Counted from the stretch's first letter, positions 42,732 through 51,401 are shown. The stretch: 64,000 bases of DNA from Curtobacterium sp. ISL-83 (GCF_018613895.1 NZ_JAGGPH010000003.1:248001-312000), one strand, 5' to 3'. Notes: generated by a model not told the origin, from the letters alone. A program made the numbers and translations.

Positions 42732-43778
42732 GTGAGCAATCAGAGCCCGTTCGCCGGACGCACCGCCCAGGCCTTCCCGACGCTGCCCCACGGCGACGTG
42801 CTCGGCACCTACGACAGCTACCCCGATGCCCAGGGCGTCGTCGCGAAGCTCGCCGCCGCTGACTTCCCGGTGAACCAGCTCGCGATCGTCGGCAACGACC
42901 TCAAGACCGTCGAGCGCGTGACCGGCAAGATGACCTACGGCCGCGCGGCGATCGCAGGGGCGCTCAGCGGGCTCTGGCTCGGCATCTTCTTCGGCATCGT
43001 CCTGACGCTGTTCTCGCCGAGCGCGGGCGGCCTGATCCTCGCCGCCGCGATCATCGGTGCGGCGTTCGGGATGCTGTACGGGATCGCATCCTTCGCGATC
43101 ACGAAGCGGCAGCGGGACTTCACGAGCGTGCACCAGGTGCTCGCCACGAACTACCAGATCGTCGTCGACCCCCAGCTCACCGGGCAGGCGCAGCGGATCC
43201 TCGGGCAGTCCGGGGCGACGCCCTCCACGCACTGGAACGAGGGGCCCCAGGTCGGCGGTCCGCAGGGCGGCGCGCCGTTCCGTGGGCAGCAGCCGTGGCG
43301 TCCGGGGCCGCCCGCGCAGAGTGGTCCGCCCGCGCAGGGCGGTCCGCACGGCGGATCCCACGCCGCGCCGCGGGACGGCTCGCAGGGTGGAGCGTACGGC
43401 GCGCCGCAGGGGTCGCCCTACGGCGGCCACGCCACACCCCACGAGCAGCCTGGAGGCACGCAGCAGCCCGGTACGCCGGCCTCGGGCGCCCAGGCGGGTG
43501 CGCCGCGCTACGGCACGAACGACGGTCCCCGGTACGGGCAGGACCCATCCGGTGCGCCGGCTGCCGGGACGCCCGCGGCACCGTCCCCCGCGTCGCAGCA
43601 CCGCCCGGAGGACCCGCCCCGGTACGGCGAGCGGGTGACGGGGACCACGCCGGTGTCGGCCCCGGTGGCGGGGGACGACGGGCACGTTGCCGAGAGCGGT
43701 GCGGCGGGGAGCGCTCCCTCCGATCCTGCGTCCGACGCTCCCGGGTCCGACCGCGCGAAGGGCGACGACCGAGCCTGA
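42732..43778 (+). CDS. YflT/general stress 17M-like protein with long Gly/Pro/Gln tail
   Basis: 348 residues. Residues 1-60 resemble the general stress protein 17M domain (LGTYDSYPDAQGVVAKLAAA). Two membrane helices follow (AAIAGALSGLWLGIFFGIVL; LILAAAIIGAAFGMLYGIAS). From about 155 to the end the protein is low-complexity, rich in Gly, Pro, Gln and Ala, with three PRYG motifs. Homologues without the tail are about 150-180 residues. Membrane stress protein of unknown job. Confidence 0.8.
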   Translation: MSNQSPFAGRTAQAFPTLPHGDVLGTYDSYPDAQGVVAKLAAADFPVNQLAIVGNDLKTVERVTGKMTYGRAAIAGALSGLWLGIFFGIVLTLFSPSAGGLILAAAIIGAAFGMLYGIASFAITKRQRDFTSVHQVLATNYQIVVDPQLTGQAQRILGQSGATPSTHWNEGPQVGGPQGGAPFRGQQPWRPGPPAQSGPPAQGGPHGGSHAAPRDGSQGGAYGAPQGSPYGGHATPHEQPGGTQQPGTPASGAQAGAPRYGTNDGPRYGQDPSGAPAAGTPAAPSPASQHRPEDPPRYGERVTGTTPVSAPVAGDDGHVAESGAAGSAPSDPASDAPGSDRAKGDDRA

Positions 43779-43787
43779 CCCGCTCGC

Positions 43788-43895
43788 CGAGTGGGCAGGA
43801 CTCGCCGCTCAGGTCTGGCGAGGGTGCACGAACTGTCGCCTGGGCGTGGCCGGCGCGACACTTTCGGCACCCTCGGCGGAGCGGCTCGGGCGCGT
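43788..43895. repeat. 108-bp stem-loop repeat, copy 1
   Basis: Begins CGAGTGGGCAGGACTCGCCG and ends GGGCGCGT. Inside, CGAGGGTGC and GCACCCTCG plus TGTCGC and GCGACA form a nested hairpin of about 57 bases. A second copy of the same length lies 151 bases later. The 43779-44086 gap holds nothing else. Confidence 0.85.
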
Positions 43896-43938
43896 TCCGG
43901 TGCCGGGCTGATGCCTCCGCCGGGCCCGCCGACGCCGG

Positions 43939-44046
43939 CGAGTGGGCAGGACTCGCCGCTCACGTCTCGCGAGGGCGCACGAGTCGTCGGCCGAGCGCGA
44001 CCGGCGCGACACTTTCGGCACCCTCGGCGAACCGGCCCGGGCGCGT
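43939..44046. repeat. 108-bp stem-loop repeat, copy 2
   Basis: Same ends, length and internal layout as copy 1; the blocks GTGGGCAGGACTCGCCGCTC and GACACTTTCGGCACCCTCGG are identical. One change in the left hairpin arm (CGAGGGCGC) breaks a base pair. Confidence 0.85.
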
Positions 44047-44086
44047 CGGGACCCGCCCCGCGCCTCCACCGTGCGGCCCGCGGCGG

Positions 44087-44563
44087 CTACAGGACCTTGG
44101 AGTAGCAGACCGACAGGGGAGCTCCAACGTACGGTCCGAAGTTCGCGATGCGGGTGAAACCCTCACGCTGGTAGAACGCGATCGCCCGCTTCTGCTCGGT
44201 CCCCGTCTCGAGGACGAGAGCCGGTGAACCGAGGTCGAGCGCGGCCTCCTCGAGTCGACGCAGCAGCGCTGTGGAGACCCCGGTGCCGCGGGACTCCGGC
44301 CGGACGTACATCCGCTTGATCTCCGTGATGCCGTCGTCGACGATCCGCAGGCCGCCGCACCCGAGGGGGGTGCCGGTCTCGTCGCGTGCCAGGAAGAACA
44401 CGGCGATGGTGTCCGCCGTCGGCTTCTCACCGGGCTCGGTGTCGGCCCCGTACGCCCGGTCGATCTCGATCCGCTGCGCGGTGCGGAGCCGCTGGGCATC
44501 GGGGGAGTCGAAGTGCTCGACATCGATGGACACTGCGTTCGGGGAGACCTCGGGCGTCGTCAC
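44087..44563 (-). CDS. GNAT family N-acetyltransferase
   Basis: 158 residues. Motif A IKRMYVRPESRGTGVSTALL (about 93), then LVLETGTEQKRAIAFYQREG (about 116), which is typical GNAT. Substrate unknown. GTG start with TAGCCT (44575-44570) 6 bases upstream. Lies 9 bases downstream of the pepP stop but has its own promoter overlapping that junction. Confidence 0.88.
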   Translation of the reverse strand: MTTPEVSPNAVSIDVEHFDSPDAQRLRTAQRIEIDRAYGADTEPGEKPTADTIAVFFLARDETGTPLGCGGLRIVDDGITEIKRMYVRPESRGTGVSTALLRRLEEAALDLGSPALVLETGTEQKRAIAFYQREGFTRIANFGPYVGAPLSVCYSKVL

Positions 44564-44572
44564 CCGCTCAGG

Positions 44573-46057
44573 CTAGCGCCCGGAGCGGGCGATCCACCCC
44601 TCCACTTCCGAGGGGGTCCTGGGGATGCCGATCGACAGGTTCTCGGCGCCGTCGGCGGTCACGAGGATGTCGTCCTCGATGCGCACGCCGATGCCGCGGA
44701 ACTCCTCCGGCACGGTCAGGTCGTCCTGCTGGAAGTACAGGCCGGGCTCGATCGTGAACACCATGCCGGGCTGCACGATGCCGTCGATGTACAGCTCGCG
44801 GCGGGCCTTCGCGCAGTCGTGCACGTCGAGTCCGAGGTGGTGGCTCGTCCCGTGCACCATGTACCGGCGGTGGAACTGGTTGTCGGCCGGCAGGGACTCC
44901 TCGGCAGAGACCGGCAGGAAGCCCCACTCGGCGGTCTTCCGCGCGATGACCTCCATGGCGGTGGCGTGCACCTGCCGGAACGTGATGCCCGGCTTCACGA
45001 TGGCGAACGCGGCGTCGGCGGCTTCGAGCACGGCCTCGTACACCAGGCGCTGCACGTCGGTGAAGGTCCCGCTGACCGGCAGGGTCCGCGTGATGTCGGC
45101 GGTGTAGAACGAGTCCACCTCGACCCCGGCGTCGATCAGGATCAGGTCCCCGGGCTGCACGGCGCCGTCGTTCCGCGTCCAGTGCAGGATGCAGGCGTGG
45201 GGGCCGGACGCGGCGATCGTGTCGTAGCCGACGGTGTTGCCGTCGGCGCGGGCACGACGGTTGAAGGTGCCCTCGACGATGCGCTCGCCACGGGGGTGCG
45301 CGAGGACGGCGTCGAAGTCGGCGATGACGTCGTCGAAGCCGGCCTTCGTGGCGTCCACGGCGCGGCGCATCTCGTGGACCTCGTACGCGTCCTTGACCAG
45401 ACGCAGCTCGGACAGGTCGCGGGCCAGGACGTCGTCGGTCGCGGGGGAGCCGTCGGTCTCGGCCGCACCACCGACGGGGCTGCCGAGGCGGGCGTCGAGC
45501 CCACGGGTGACGTCGTCGTCGGCTTCGCGGACCAGGAGGGCGGACGCGTCGAGTCCGTCCAGGACGGCGTCGAGCGTGCCGAGGTCGGCCGTGGCGAGGC
45601 CGAGGTCCGCGGCGACCTCGTCCAGCGAGGGACGCGGCCCCACCCAGAACTCGCCGATCTCGGGGTTGGCGTAGAACTCCTCGGAGTCACGACCGGCGGT
45701 GGCGCGGAAGTACACGGTGGCGTCGTGGCCGGAACCGTTCGGCGTCATCACGAGCACGGAGCCGACGACGGTGTCGGTGCCCCACCCGGTGAGGTGGGCG
45801 AACGCGGAGTGTGGGCGGAACGGGTAGTCGCAGTCGTTCGACCGGACCTTCGCCTGGCCGGCCGGCACCACGATCGTGCGGCCGGGGTGCAGCTCGGAGA
45901 TCCGTGCGCGACGCTCGGCTGCGAACGCAGCCTGCTCGCGGGGCTCGGGGAGCGGGCGGTCACGCTCGGCCCACTGCGATCCGATGTAGTCCTTGAAGGT
46001 CGAGGAACCGGGGGTGGTGGATCGGTTGCTCGTCGCGCGGGGAGTCGTGTCGGCCAT
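44573..46057 (-). CDS. pepP: Xaa-Pro aminopeptidase (aminopeptidase P)
   Basis: 494 residues. N-terminal AMP_N domain (about 35-190), then an M24 pita-bread domain. Metal ligands: D in LILIDAGVEVDSFYTADITR (about 313, 324), H in MVHGTSHHLGLDVHD (about 404), E in MVFTIEPGLYF (about 436) and E in GVRIEDDILVT. Removes N-terminal residues before proline. GATGAT (46069-46064) ends 6 bases before the ATG. Cytoplasmic. Confidence 0.95.
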   Translation of the reverse strand: MADTTPRATSNRSTTPGSSTFKDYIGSQWAERDRPLPEPREQAAFAAERRARISELHPGRTIVVPAGQAKVRSNDCDYPFRPHSAFAHLTGWGTDTVVGSVLVMTPNGSGHDATVYFRATAGRDSEEFYANPEIGEFWVGPRPSLDEVAADLGLATADLGTLDAVLDGLDASALLVREADDDVTRGLDARLGSPVGGAAETDGSPATDDVLARDLSELRLVKDAYEVHEMRRAVDATKAGFDDVIADFDAVLAHPRGERIVEGTFNRRARADGNTVGYDTIAASGPHACILHWTRNDGAVQPGDLILIDAGVEVDSFYTADITRTLPVSGTFTDVQRLVYEAVLEAADAAFAIVKPGITFRQVHATAMEVIARKTAEWGFLPVSAEESLPADNQFHRRYMVHGTSHHLGLDVHDCAKARRELYIDGIVQPGMVFTIEPGLYFQQDDLTVPEEFRGIGVRIEDDILVTADGAENLSIGIPRTPSEVEGWIARSGR

Positions 46058-46183
46058 GGGCCCATCATCGCACCGCCCGGCGAGCGTGCGCCGGATCGGT
46101 GTCCACTCGGCCGAACGGCCGGTCGAGGCGGCGAGCCGTGCAGCGTCCTGTGGGGCTCTTCACCTGCGGATACGATTGACGGC
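46058..46183. promoter_or_regulatory. Divergent pepP / PHP promoters
   Basis: Minus strand GATGAT, 6 bases before the pepP ATG. Plus strand TACGAT (46171-46176), 7 bases before the PHP GTG at 46184. Both leaderless. Confidence 0.55.
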
Positions 46184-47056
46184 GTGCCAGACCCGTTCAT
46201 CGACCTGCACGCCCACTCGAGCGTGTCCGACGGCACCGAGCGACCCGCCGACCTGATCCGGGCCGCTGCGGCTGCCGGGCTGGACGCCGTCGCCCTGACG
46301 GACCACGACACGACGGCGGGCTGGGCCGAGGCGTCGGCGACCGTCCGCGACCTGCCGATGACGCTCCTCCCGGGTCTCGAACTCAGCACGCGTGTCGGCT
46401 ACCGCAGCGTGCACGTGCTCGGCTACCTCGTCGACCCCGACCACCCGGGGCTCGCGGCGGAGATCTCGAAGACCCGCGACGACCGGCGCGCGCGTGCGCG
46501 ACGGATGGTGGACAGCATCGCGCGGGACCACGCGATCACGTGGGACGACGTCATCGCCCAAGCCACCGAGGGTGCCACGATCGGGCGCCCGCACATCGCC
46601 GACGCCCTCGTCGCCCTCGGGCTCGAGCCGGACCGCTCGGCCGCCTTCCGTGGGATCCTGCACCCCGCCTCCGGGTACTACGAACCGCACGACGCACCCA
46701 GCCCACTCCGCGGGGTCGAGCTCATCCGGGAAGCCGGGGGTGTGCCGGTGATCGCGCACCCCGCTGCCTCGACGCGCGGGATCGTCATCGACGAACCCAT
46801 GCTCCGGGAACTCGTCGACGCCGGGCTCGGCGGGCTCGAGGTCGACCACCGCGAGAACCTGTCGCACGGCAAACGGACGCTCCTCGACTGGGCGGCACGG
46901 TACGACCTGTTCGTCACCGGCTCGAGCGACTACCACGGCACCGGCAAGCCGAACCGGCTCGGGGAGCACCGCACGGCGCGTACGTCGTTCGACGCGATCC
47001 TGGCCGAGGCGACCGGCAGCACCCCCGTCGTCGGCACCGGTTCCCGTCTGGCCTGA
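46184..47056 (+). CDS. PHP-domain phosphoesterase
   Basis: 290 residues. PHP motifs: FIDLHAHSSVSDGTE (about 5), ALTDHDTTAGWAEA (about 36), GLELSTRV (about 64), VIAHPAAS (about 190), GSSDYHGTGKPN (about 244). Similar to actinobacterial enzymes acting on nucleoside 3',5'-bisphosphates or 5'-nucleotides (RNase AM/YciV-like). Metal-dependent, cytoplasmic. GTG start. Confidence 0.9.
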   Translation: MPDPFIDLHAHSSVSDGTERPADLIRAAAAAGLDAVALTDHDTTAGWAEASATVRDLPMTLLPGLELSTRVGYRSVHVLGYLVDPDHPGLAAEISKTRDDRRARARRMVDSIARDHAITWDDVIAQATEGATIGRPHIADALVALGLEPDRSAAFRGILHPASGYYEPHDAPSPLRGVELIREAGGVPVIAHPAASTRGIVIDEPMLRELVDAGLGGLEVDHRENLSHGKRTLLDWAARYDLFVTGSSDYHGTGKPNRLGEHRTARTSFDAILAEATGSTPVVGTGSRLA

Positions 47057-47131
47057 CGCCCGCGGCGCTGCTGCCGGCCGGCGACCTGGTCGGGCCGACT
47101 CGGCGTGGGCGACGGTTCCCGGGCCGCACGG

Positions 47132-47169
47132 CCCGAGATCGGTCCCGCAGCCCGAGATCGGTCCCGCAG
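47132..47169. repeat. Perfect 19-bp tandem repeat
   Basis: CCCGAGATCGGTCCCGCAG at 47132-47150 and again at 47151-47169, followed by decayed related sequence. Lies in the 3' region between the PHP gene and the DEAD-box gene. Confidence 0.85.
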
Positions 47170-47215
47170 CCCCAGACTCGGCGTGGCGGCCCGAGACCGG
47201 GCAGTCGGGGACGAC

Positions 47216-47247
47216 GAAGGGCCCGTCGCGGAAGCGACGGGCCCTTC
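47216..47247. terminator. Bidirectional terminator, PHP gene / DEAD-box gene
   Basis: 14-bp perfect stem (47216-47229 and 47234-47247) closed by a GGAA tetraloop. The left arm starts with GAAGGGCCC and the right arm ends GGGCCCTTC. Confidence 0.85.
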
Positions 47248-47259
47248 GGTCTGGAGGCG

Positions 47260-48780
47260 CTACTCGCCGTCCGAACCGCCCTGCGGTGTCGACGCGGTCG
47301 CCTCGGCCGAACCGGTGCCGGCTCCGCGACGACGGCGGCGACGCCGCCGCTTCGCGGCGCCGTCGGTGGCTCCCGACTCGGTCGCGACGTCGTCCGCCGG
47401 ACCCGTGGTGGCGTCCGGAGCCGGGGACTCGGAGACGGGAGCCGGCGCGGAGGAGTGCTGGGAGCCTCCTGTCCGGGTCCGATCACGGGACCGTGCGCGC
47501 GACCCGTCGCGGGCACCGTCTCGTGCGCCGTCGCGGGGCGGGCGGTCACTGCTGCGCTTCTCGGCGGGGGCGCCGGCCGTCGCTGCGTGCGACGAGGCGC
47601 CGGGCAGGCGGCCCTTGGTGCCGACCGGGATGTCGAGGTCCTCGAAGAGGTGCGGCGACGACGAGTAGGTCTCGGTGGGCTCGGGGATCCCGAACGCGAG
47701 GGCCTTGTCGATGAGCGTCCACTTGTGCAGGTCGTCCCAGTCGACGAACGTGACCGCGATGCCCGTCTTGCCGGCACGACCGGTGCGGCCGACGCGGTGC
47801 AGGTACGTGTCGGGGTCGTCCGGGATCGTGTGGTTGATGACGTGCGTGACGTCGTCCACGTCGATGCCGCGCGCGGCGACGTCGGTCGCGATGAGCACGT
47901 CGCGCTTGCCGGCCTTGAACGCGGCCATGGCCCGTTCGCGCTGCTCCTGGTTCAGGTCGCCGTGGACCGCTGCGGCGTTGAAGCCGCGGTCCTTCAGCTC
48001 TTCGACGAGCTTCGCCGCGGCGCGCTTCGTGCGGGTGAACACCACGGTCTTGCCGCGGCCCTCGGCCTGCAGGATCCGCGCGATGACCTCGTCCTTGTCG
48101 AGCGAGTGCGCGCGGTAGATGACGTGCTTGATGTTCGCCTGCATCAGACCCTCGTCGGGGTCGGACGCGCGGATGTGCACCGGCCGCGACATGAAGCGAC
48201 GGGCCAGCGCGACGATCGGAGCGGGCATCGTCGCCGAGAACAGCATGGTGTGCCGGACCTCGGGGATCGACTGGAAGATCCGTTCGATGTCCGACAGGAA
48301 CCCGAGGTCGAGCATGCGGTCGGCTTCGTCGAGGACGACTTCCTGCACGTGGGAGAGGTCGAGCATGTGCTGGCGCTGGAGGTCGATGAGCCGGCCGGGC
48401 GTGCCGACGACGATCTGGGCGCCGGCCTTCAGCTGCTCGATCTGGCCCTCGTACGCCTTGCCGCCGTAGATCGCGGCGATCGTGGTCGGCCGGTTCATCG
48501 CGGCGACCTCGAGGTCTTCGGTCACCTGGACGGCGAGCTCACGGGTCGGGACGACGACGAGTGCCTTCACCCCGGGCTCCGGCGCGGCGCCGAGCCGCTG
48601 GATGAGGGGGAGGCCGAACCCGAAGGTCTTGCCGGTTCCGGTCTTGGCCTGGCCGATGATGTCCTGGCCGGTCAGGGCGAGCGGGATCGTCTGCTGCTGG
48701 ATCGGGAACGGTTCGAGGATGCCCTTCGACGCGAGGGCGTCGACGATGTCCTGCTCGATGGAGAGGTCTGCGAAAGTCAA
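47260..48780 (-). CDS. DEAD-box RNA helicase (RhlE/CsdA-like)
   Basis: 506 residues. Q motif EPFPIQQQTIPLAL, motif I AKTGTGKTFGFGLP (about 45), motif II VLDEADRMLDLGF (about 149), SAT (about 180), motif VI HRVGRTGRAGKTG (about 330). Then a long disordered tail rich in Arg, Ser and Ala with an RRRRRRRR run, likely for RNA binding. Assists ribosome assembly and RNA turnover. TTG start with TAAGGT 6 bases upstream. Confidence 0.94.
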   Translation of the reverse strand: MTFADLSIEQDIVDALASKGILEPFPIQQQTIPLALTGQDIIGQAKTGTGKTFGFGLPLIQRLGAAPEPGVKALVVVPTRELAVQVTEDLEVAAMNRPTTIAAIYGGKAYEGQIEQLKAGAQIVVGTPGRLIDLQRQHMLDLSHVQEVVLDEADRMLDLGFLSDIERIFQSIPEVRHTMLFSATMPAPIVALARRFMSRPVHIRASDPDEGLMQANIKHVIYRAHSLDKDEVIARILQAEGRGKTVVFTRTKRAAAKLVEELKDRGFNAAAVHGDLNQEQRERAMAAFKAGKRDVLIATDVAARGIDVDDVTHVINHTIPDDPDTYLHRVGRTGRAGKTGIAVTFVDWDDLHKWTLIDKALAFGIPEPTETYSSSPHLFEDLDIPVGTKGRLPGASSHAATAGAPAEKRSSDRPPRDGARDGARDGSRARSRDRTRTGGSQHSSAPAPVSESPAPDATTGPADDVATESGATDGAAKRRRRRRRRGAGTGSAEATASTPQGGSDGE

Positions 48781-48862
48781 AGAATCACCTTAGTTCTGGT
48801 GCAAGTCCCGACCAGTCTACCGACGGGCCGGTCCGACGTCTCCCGCCCCGTATGCTTGACCG
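48781..48862. promoter_or_regulatory. Divergent promoters, DEAD-box gene / ferritin-like gene
   Basis: Minus strand TAAGGT (48792-48787), 6 bases before the TTG. Plus strand TATGCT (48851-48856), 6 bases before the GTG at 48863. Confidence 0.55.
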
Positions 48863-49579
48863 GTGGTGTCGTGGTGGAACCGGAAGCGCGCGGGACAGCT
48901 CGCGACCGCGTGGCTCGCGTCGCGGAGCCCTCGCGGCGGCAAGCCCGTCGAGCGTCTCCAGCTCGACGACGTCAGCCCCGAGCTCGACGTCTACCTCGGC
49001 CAGGCCGCCTACCTGCAGCTCTCCCTCTACGAGACCATGGGGCGCGCGGGGGCCTCGGCACCGACGCTCTCCGGCCGCCTGGTCACCGGTGTGCTCGCCA
49101 CGACGGCACTCGACCGGCACCGCACGATCGTCGCCGAGATCGAGCGGACCGGCGGCGACCCGGCGATCCTCATGGCGCCGCACCGTGAGGCCATCGACCG
49201 GTTCCTCGAGCGGACCAGCGGCGCGGACTGGTACGAGTCGATGCTCACCGGCTACGTCACCGCCGGCATCCTGAACGACCTGTTCGGCAGCCTCCTCCGG
49301 TCGCTGCCGGCCGACGTCCGCCAGCGGTTCCGGACCCTCTTCGACGCGCGTGAGGAACCCGCCGTCGTCGAGGAACTGACAGCACACATCGCCGCCGAGC
49401 CGGAGGTCGGGTCGCGCCTGGCGATGTGGGGCCGCCGCTTGGTCGGCGACACGCTGCTGGTCGCACGCTCCGCGCTGGCGTCGCACGCACGCGAGGACCA
49501 GTCGCGCCTCGAACCGGTGTGGACCGAGCTCATCGCGGCGCACACGCGGCGGATGGACGCGCTCGGGCTCACCGCTTGA
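48863..49579 (+). CDS. Ferritin-like protein (MiaE-like family)
   Basis: 238 residues, mainly helical. AAYLQLSLYETMGRAGASAP and TALDRHRTIVAEIER, then REAIDRFLERTSGADWYESM and YVTAGILNDLFGSL suggest a four-helix ferritin-like bundle. It fits the actinobacterial family annotated as tRNA-(ms2io6A)-hydroxylase-like, but I cannot place a complete di-iron ligand set, so hydroxylase activity is unproven. Its stop overlaps the next start (TTGA). Confidence 0.72.
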   Translation: MVSWWNRKRAGQLATAWLASRSPRGGKPVERLQLDDVSPELDVYLGQAAYLQLSLYETMGRAGASAPTLSGRLVTGVLATTALDRHRTIVAEIERTGGDPAILMAPHREAIDRFLERTSGADWYESMLTGYVTAGILNDLFGSLLRSLPADVRQRFRTLFDAREEPAVVEELTAHIAAEPEVGSRLAMWGRRLVGDTLLVARSALASHAREDQSRLEPVWTELIAAHTRRMDALGLTA

Positions 49580-50733
49580 CCGCGCGCGGGGACCTCCTCG
49601 CTCCCGGTGGCTCGTGGGTACGAGCGCTGCTCGGGGGCGCAGCCATGTGGACGGCGTCCCGGATCCTCGTCACGACCATCGCGCTGGTCTCCCAGTGGGC
49701 GGCGACCGGTTCGCTGCTCGGGGGTCGGCCGTTCGCGGAGCTCCTGGCGCGGTGGGACGCTGGGCACTTCGCCGACATCGCCGCCCGCGGGTACCCGCTC
49801 GGGTCGACGGACGTGGCGTTCTTCCCCGGGTACCCGATTCTCGGCCGGGGTGTGGCCGCGGTCATCCGGCCGGTCACGTCGGATGCGGTCCCCGTCGCCA
49901 TGATGCTGGTCGCCGGACTCGGAGGGCTCGTCGCCGCCGTCCTGCTCTGGCGGTTGACCGAGTCCACGGCGGGACCACGGGCGGCCTTCCTCGCCACGCT
50001 GCTGTTCGTCGTCGGCCCCTACGCGGTGTTCCTGCACGCGTCGTACTCGGAGTCGTGCTTCGCGGCGGCGGCGATCGGGGCCTGGTACTGCGCGGTCCGC
50101 GAGCGCTGGTGGTGGGCCGGGATCGTCACCGCGGTCGCCGGGACCTTCCGCGCCAACGGGCTCTTCCTGCTCGCGGCGATCGCGGTGCTCTACGTCACCC
50201 GGCGTCGGGCGGCCGGCAAGCCGGTCGTCGCGTGGCCGGCCCTCGGCGTCCTGATCGGGGTGCTCGGGTTCGCGGGCTACATGCTCGCGCTCTGGGTGCA
50301 GACCGGGCGCCTCGATGCCTGGTCGGAGGCCCAGCAACACGGCTGGGGGCGCGTGACGAGCACGCCGTGGACGGCGCTGGCGGACACCGTCCAGGCGGTG
50401 CTGCACCACCCGCTCGCCTCCGCGCGGCCGCAGTTCCTGCTCGACATCGTGTTCGCGGTGCTGCTGCTGGTGGCGGTCGGGTACTTCGTGGCGCGTCGGC
50501 GGTGGGCCGAGGCGGTGCTGCTCGGGCTGACGCTCGTGTCGCTCACGACGAGTTCGACCTACGTGTCGCTCGCGCGGAACACCCTGACGCTGTTCCCGAT
50601 CTGGATCGCGCTCGCGGCGGGGGCACAGCGGCACGCGGTCGGGCGCTGGATCGTGACCGGGGTGCTCGTCGTGGGGGTCGTGCTGCTCACGGCGAACACG
50701 CACCAGTTCACGCTGGGAGCCTGGGCGGACTGA
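49576..50733 (+). CDS. PIG-V-like mannosyltransferase, second copy
   Basis: 385 residues, many membrane helices. WDAGHFADIAARGYPLGSTD and FFPGYPILGRGVAAVI align with WDGAWYRLIAAGGYPSTLP and MPAYPFLVRALM of the protein at 33026-34318, the PIG-V signature loop. TTG start at 49576 overlaps the ferritin-like gene by 4 bases. Target glycan unknown. Confidence 0.8.
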   Translation: MTARGDLLAPGGSWVRALLGGAAMWTASRILVTTIALVSQWAATGSLLGGRPFAELLARWDAGHFADIAARGYPLGSTDVAFFPGYPILGRGVAAVIRPVTSDAVPVAMMLVAGLGGLVAAVLLWRLTESTAGPRAAFLATLLFVVGPYAVFLHASYSESCFAAAAIGAWYCAVRERWWWAGIVTAVAGTFRANGLFLLAAIAVLYVTRRRAAGKPVVAWPALGVLIGVLGFAGYMLALWVQTGRLDAWSEAQQHGWGRVTSTPWTALADTVQAVLHHPLASARPQFLLDIVFAVLLLVAVGYFVARRRWAEAVLLGLTLVSLTTSSTYVSLARNTLTLFPIWIALAAGAQRHAVGRWIVTGVLVVGVVLLTANTHQFTLGAWAD

Positions 50734-50760
50734 GCACGGTGCCAGCAGGCGACCTGATCG

Positions 50761-51057
50761 TCAGGCGCCCTGTGCCTTCAGCCGCTCGAAGAAGTCGCTG
50801 TCCTGCGCGGCCCGGCGTCGGCCGAGCACCCACTCGACGACCAGGGCGACGACGCCCGCACCGACGAGGGCGACCACCCAGATCCAGCCGCCGTCGTACC
50901 GCCAGCCGGCCCAGGTCAGGGCCTCCCACAGCACGGCGGCCGCGGTGCCGCCGACGCTCGGACCGACGAGGACCCCGCGGGTCCCGTGCCAGGGCAGGAC
51001 GACGTGCGCGACGGCACCGATCAGGATGCCGCCGAGCACGGCGAAGAGCAGTTCCAC
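50761..51057 (-). CDS. Small membrane protein, unknown
   Basis: 98 residues with three hydrophobic stretches (LLFAVLGGILIGAVAHVVLP; VGPSVGGTAAAVLWEALTWA; WIWVVALVGAGVVALVVEWV) and a charged tail RRRAAQDSDFFERLKAQGA. No family recognised. Starts 4 bases after the DUF3107 stop, so cotranscribed with it. Confidence 0.75.
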   Translation of the reverse strand: MELLFAVLGGILIGAVAHVVLPWHGTRGVLVGPSVGGTAAAVLWEALTWAGWRYDGGWIWVVALVGAGVVALVVEWVLGRRRAAQDSDFFERLKAQGA

Positions 51058-51060
51058 GTG

Positions 51061-51285
51061 TCAGGCGACGAAGCCGATGCGGCGCGCCTCTTCGGCGCCG
51101 ACCTCGACGTAGGCGAGGGACGCGACGGGCACGATGAAGCGGCGCCCCTTCTCGTCCTGGAGCGCCAGGTGGGTCGACTTCTCGGTGAGGGCTGCCGACA
51201 CGGCCTTCTCGATCTCGTCCGCCGTCTGGGCGGTCTCGAAAGCGATCTCGCGCGGGCTGTTGATGATGCCGATCTTGATGTCCAC
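51061..51285 (-). CDS. DUF3107 family protein
   Basis: 74 residues, begins MDIKIGIINSPREIAFETAQ, the DUF3107 start. Conserved, short, strand-rich (KGRRFIVPVASLAYVEVG); role unknown. GTG start with TACGCT (51297-51292) 6 bases upstream. Conserved next to adnAB and DEAD-box genes in actinobacteria. Confidence 0.88.
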   Translation of the reverse strand: MDIKIGIINSPREIAFETAQTADEIEKAVSAALTEKSTHLALQDEKGRRFIVPVASLAYVEVGAEEARRIGFVA

Positions 51286-51401
51286 GAGCACAGCGTATCC
51301 GAGCACCCCCTGGCTGCATCCGCCGTTCGCCGCGGGCGCACACCCGACGACGACCGCGCGCGTCGAGCCGCCGTGTCGGCCGTCCTCGGTACGGTACGAG
51401 C
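51286..51401. promoter_or_regulatory. Divergent promoters, DUF3107 / adnA
   Basis: Minus strand TACGCT, 6 bases before the DUF3107 GTG. Plus strand TACGGT (51390-51395), 6 bases before the adnA-type GTG. Both leaderless. Confidence 0.55.

Noticed and set aside
43788..44046. Two-repeat CRISPR or att sites
   Set aside because: Only two imperfect 108-bp copies, no spacer logic, and no integrase or tRNA nearby.
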